The notes below the pieces were generated by a model. It was not told the origin of the DNA, ran no database searches, and saw only the letters and a program-made list of their open reading frames with translations. Positions 40,528 to 41,322 of a DNA stretch of 41,322 bases are shown piece by piece. This stretch comes from Pseudomonadales bacterium (GTDB lineage Bacteria > Pseudomonadota > Gammaproteobacteria > Pseudomonadales > DC-out160): positions 1 to 41,322 of the forward strand of contig JAHRWA010000056.1 of NCBI GenBank assembly GCA_019090455.1. The letters are read 5' to 3'. The translations under genes and the position numbers were made by a program. The number at the start of each line of letters is the position of its first letter. Position 1 is the first letter of the stretch.

Positions 40528-41250
40528 TTACGGATAGCTAATAACAATTGAATTCACCACCTTCGACATATCACGGTTCGCTTGCTTAACCCACTTGTCA
40601 GGATGGTCTCTACCGGATTCTAGCGGTACCATCTTGAATTGGAACGCTAAGAAGTGCTCATCGCTGATGGAGATATAGTAGGTGGTCCTAGTTGTCCCTT
40701 TACTATGATTATCGGTCTGTATGCATTGAAGCGCATTCGTATTTGAAAACGTATTTTCATCAAAAACCAATTTCACTTCGTGGTTTGCTTGGGCGATATT
40801 TAGGTCATTAACCAGCTCTTGATTTCGCTTTTTATAAACCCCGTAGATATCATTTTCGATAACCCCCTGTAGATCGGTAATATTATTTTGAATATCAATA
40901 TCAGCATCACTAGGTAGCTTCTCCAGAGAAATAATGAGACTCATAAGAGCATACTGACCCTGCCATAAATATCCGCGATAATCCCAATGACGTTCTAACA
41001 GTTTTCCCTTATCTTGCATTTCTGGGTCGTAAATATTAACTTGATATTTGCCCGCCTCCACCGGAAATTCCCTATCCAATTTCCCCGGTAATTGGAGCCT
41101 TAATGCTATTTTTGACAAGTCGAAAACATGCTCAGTTAACTTGCTGAAATCCGGCCCCTTTGCTCTAGCATTGTTACTCAGAACAGAAAGCATAATAACG
41201 ATAACTCCTAGTAGGATGTGAACATGTTTATTTAATTTCATTTCTGCCAT
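40528..41250 (-). CDS. Hypothetical exported protein
   Basis: About 240 residues with no family I recognise. The N-terminus is a standard secretion signal: a short basic start, hydrophobic ILLGVIVIMLSVL, and a likely cleavage after NARA, so the mature protein is periplasmic or secreted. There is no lipobox. The mature part mixes charged and aromatic residues (HWDYRGYLWQGQYALM) and has a single cysteine, with no repeats or catalytic motif I can name. The ATG at 41250 has GGAA nine bases upstream; ATG at 41241 and TTG at 41265 are alternatives. It lies on the opposite strand, convergent with the PKS, 31 bases after its stop, and probably marks the end of the biosynthetic locus. Confidence 0.7.
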   Translation of the reverse strand: MAEMKLNKHVHILLGVIVIMLSVLSNNARAKGPDFSKLTEHVFDLSKIALRLQLPGKLDREFPVEAGKYQVNIYDPEMQDKGKLLERHWDYRGYLWQGQYALMSLIISLEKLPSDADIDIQNNITDLQGVIENDIYGVYKKRNQELVNDLNIAQANHEVKLVFDENTFSNTNALQCIQTDNHSKGTTRTTYYISISDEHFLAFQFKMVPLESGRDHPDKWVKQANRDMSKVVNSIVISYP

Positions 41251-41322
41251 TGCCAAAATTTCCAATCTTCCCGGTTGTTGGGTTCCGTATGCGGGCTAGT
41301 CAGATGGCGGAGAGGACCAGAA
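41251..41322. other. Right window edge, no gene seen
   Basis: The last 72 bases are upstream of the hypothetical exported protein. A GGGAAGA on the minus strand (near 41266-41272) lies before its TTG/ATG starts. Nothing else can be supported. Confidence 0.3.

Overview
The window looks like chromosomal DNA of a moderately AT-rich, Gram-negative, probably marine gammaproteobacterium. This rests on glyoxylate-cycle malate synthase G, a PpnP-type nucleoside phosphorylase, a tripartite RND efflux pair, a Tat-exported lipoprotein oxidoreductase, PAS-domain chemoreceptors and large hybrid sensor kinases. Genus-level assignment is not possible by eye. I saw no tRNA, rRNA, CRISPR array, insertion sequence or phage gene.

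Left part (1-8.6 kb), housekeeping and odds and ends: a truncated chemoreceptor running off the left edge; a glycerophosphodiester phosphodiesterase; a long-form HisG away from any his operon; two broken HAD-phosphatase paralogues that appear to have collapsed into each other; an orphan ParM/StbA-like actin; a translationally coupled ppnP-NYN pair; and malate synthase G. Short tandem repeats sit at several gene 3' ends.

Middle part (8.6-22.7 kb), signalling and efflux: an 1822-residue hybrid kinase (pseudokinase, helical repeats, GAF, HisKA, HATPase, REC, HPt) is followed by a double-receiver regulator. Next come a LysR regulator convergent with an RND efflux operon, which has a well-formed promoter overlapped by an inverted repeat. 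A lone receiver protein and a DUF445 membrane protein follow.

Right part (22.7-41.3 kb), an accessory biosynthetic locus: two megasynthase genes (NRPS 28341-34412, PKS 34539-40496) run rightwards. On the opposite strand to their left lie a Tat-lipoprotein molybdenum hydroxylase, two alpha/beta hydrolases and a DHH phosphoesterase. The NRPS has formyltransferase, a condensation remnant, and an adenylation domain interrupted twice (by a luciferase-like FMN monooxygenase and by a methyltransferase), then a carrier. Its specificity residues read as glycine. The PKS has KS-AT-KR-DH, then a degenerate adenylation C-subdomain and an NRPS-like carrier. No thioesterase or phosphopantetheinyl transferase is in the window. 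The basic NRPS tail and acidic PKS head suggest direct docking. My inference is a short line making an N-formylated, possibly methylated and oxidised glycine extended by one polyketide unit, released by one of the unusual hydrolases. This locus is the best candidate for an undescribed system.
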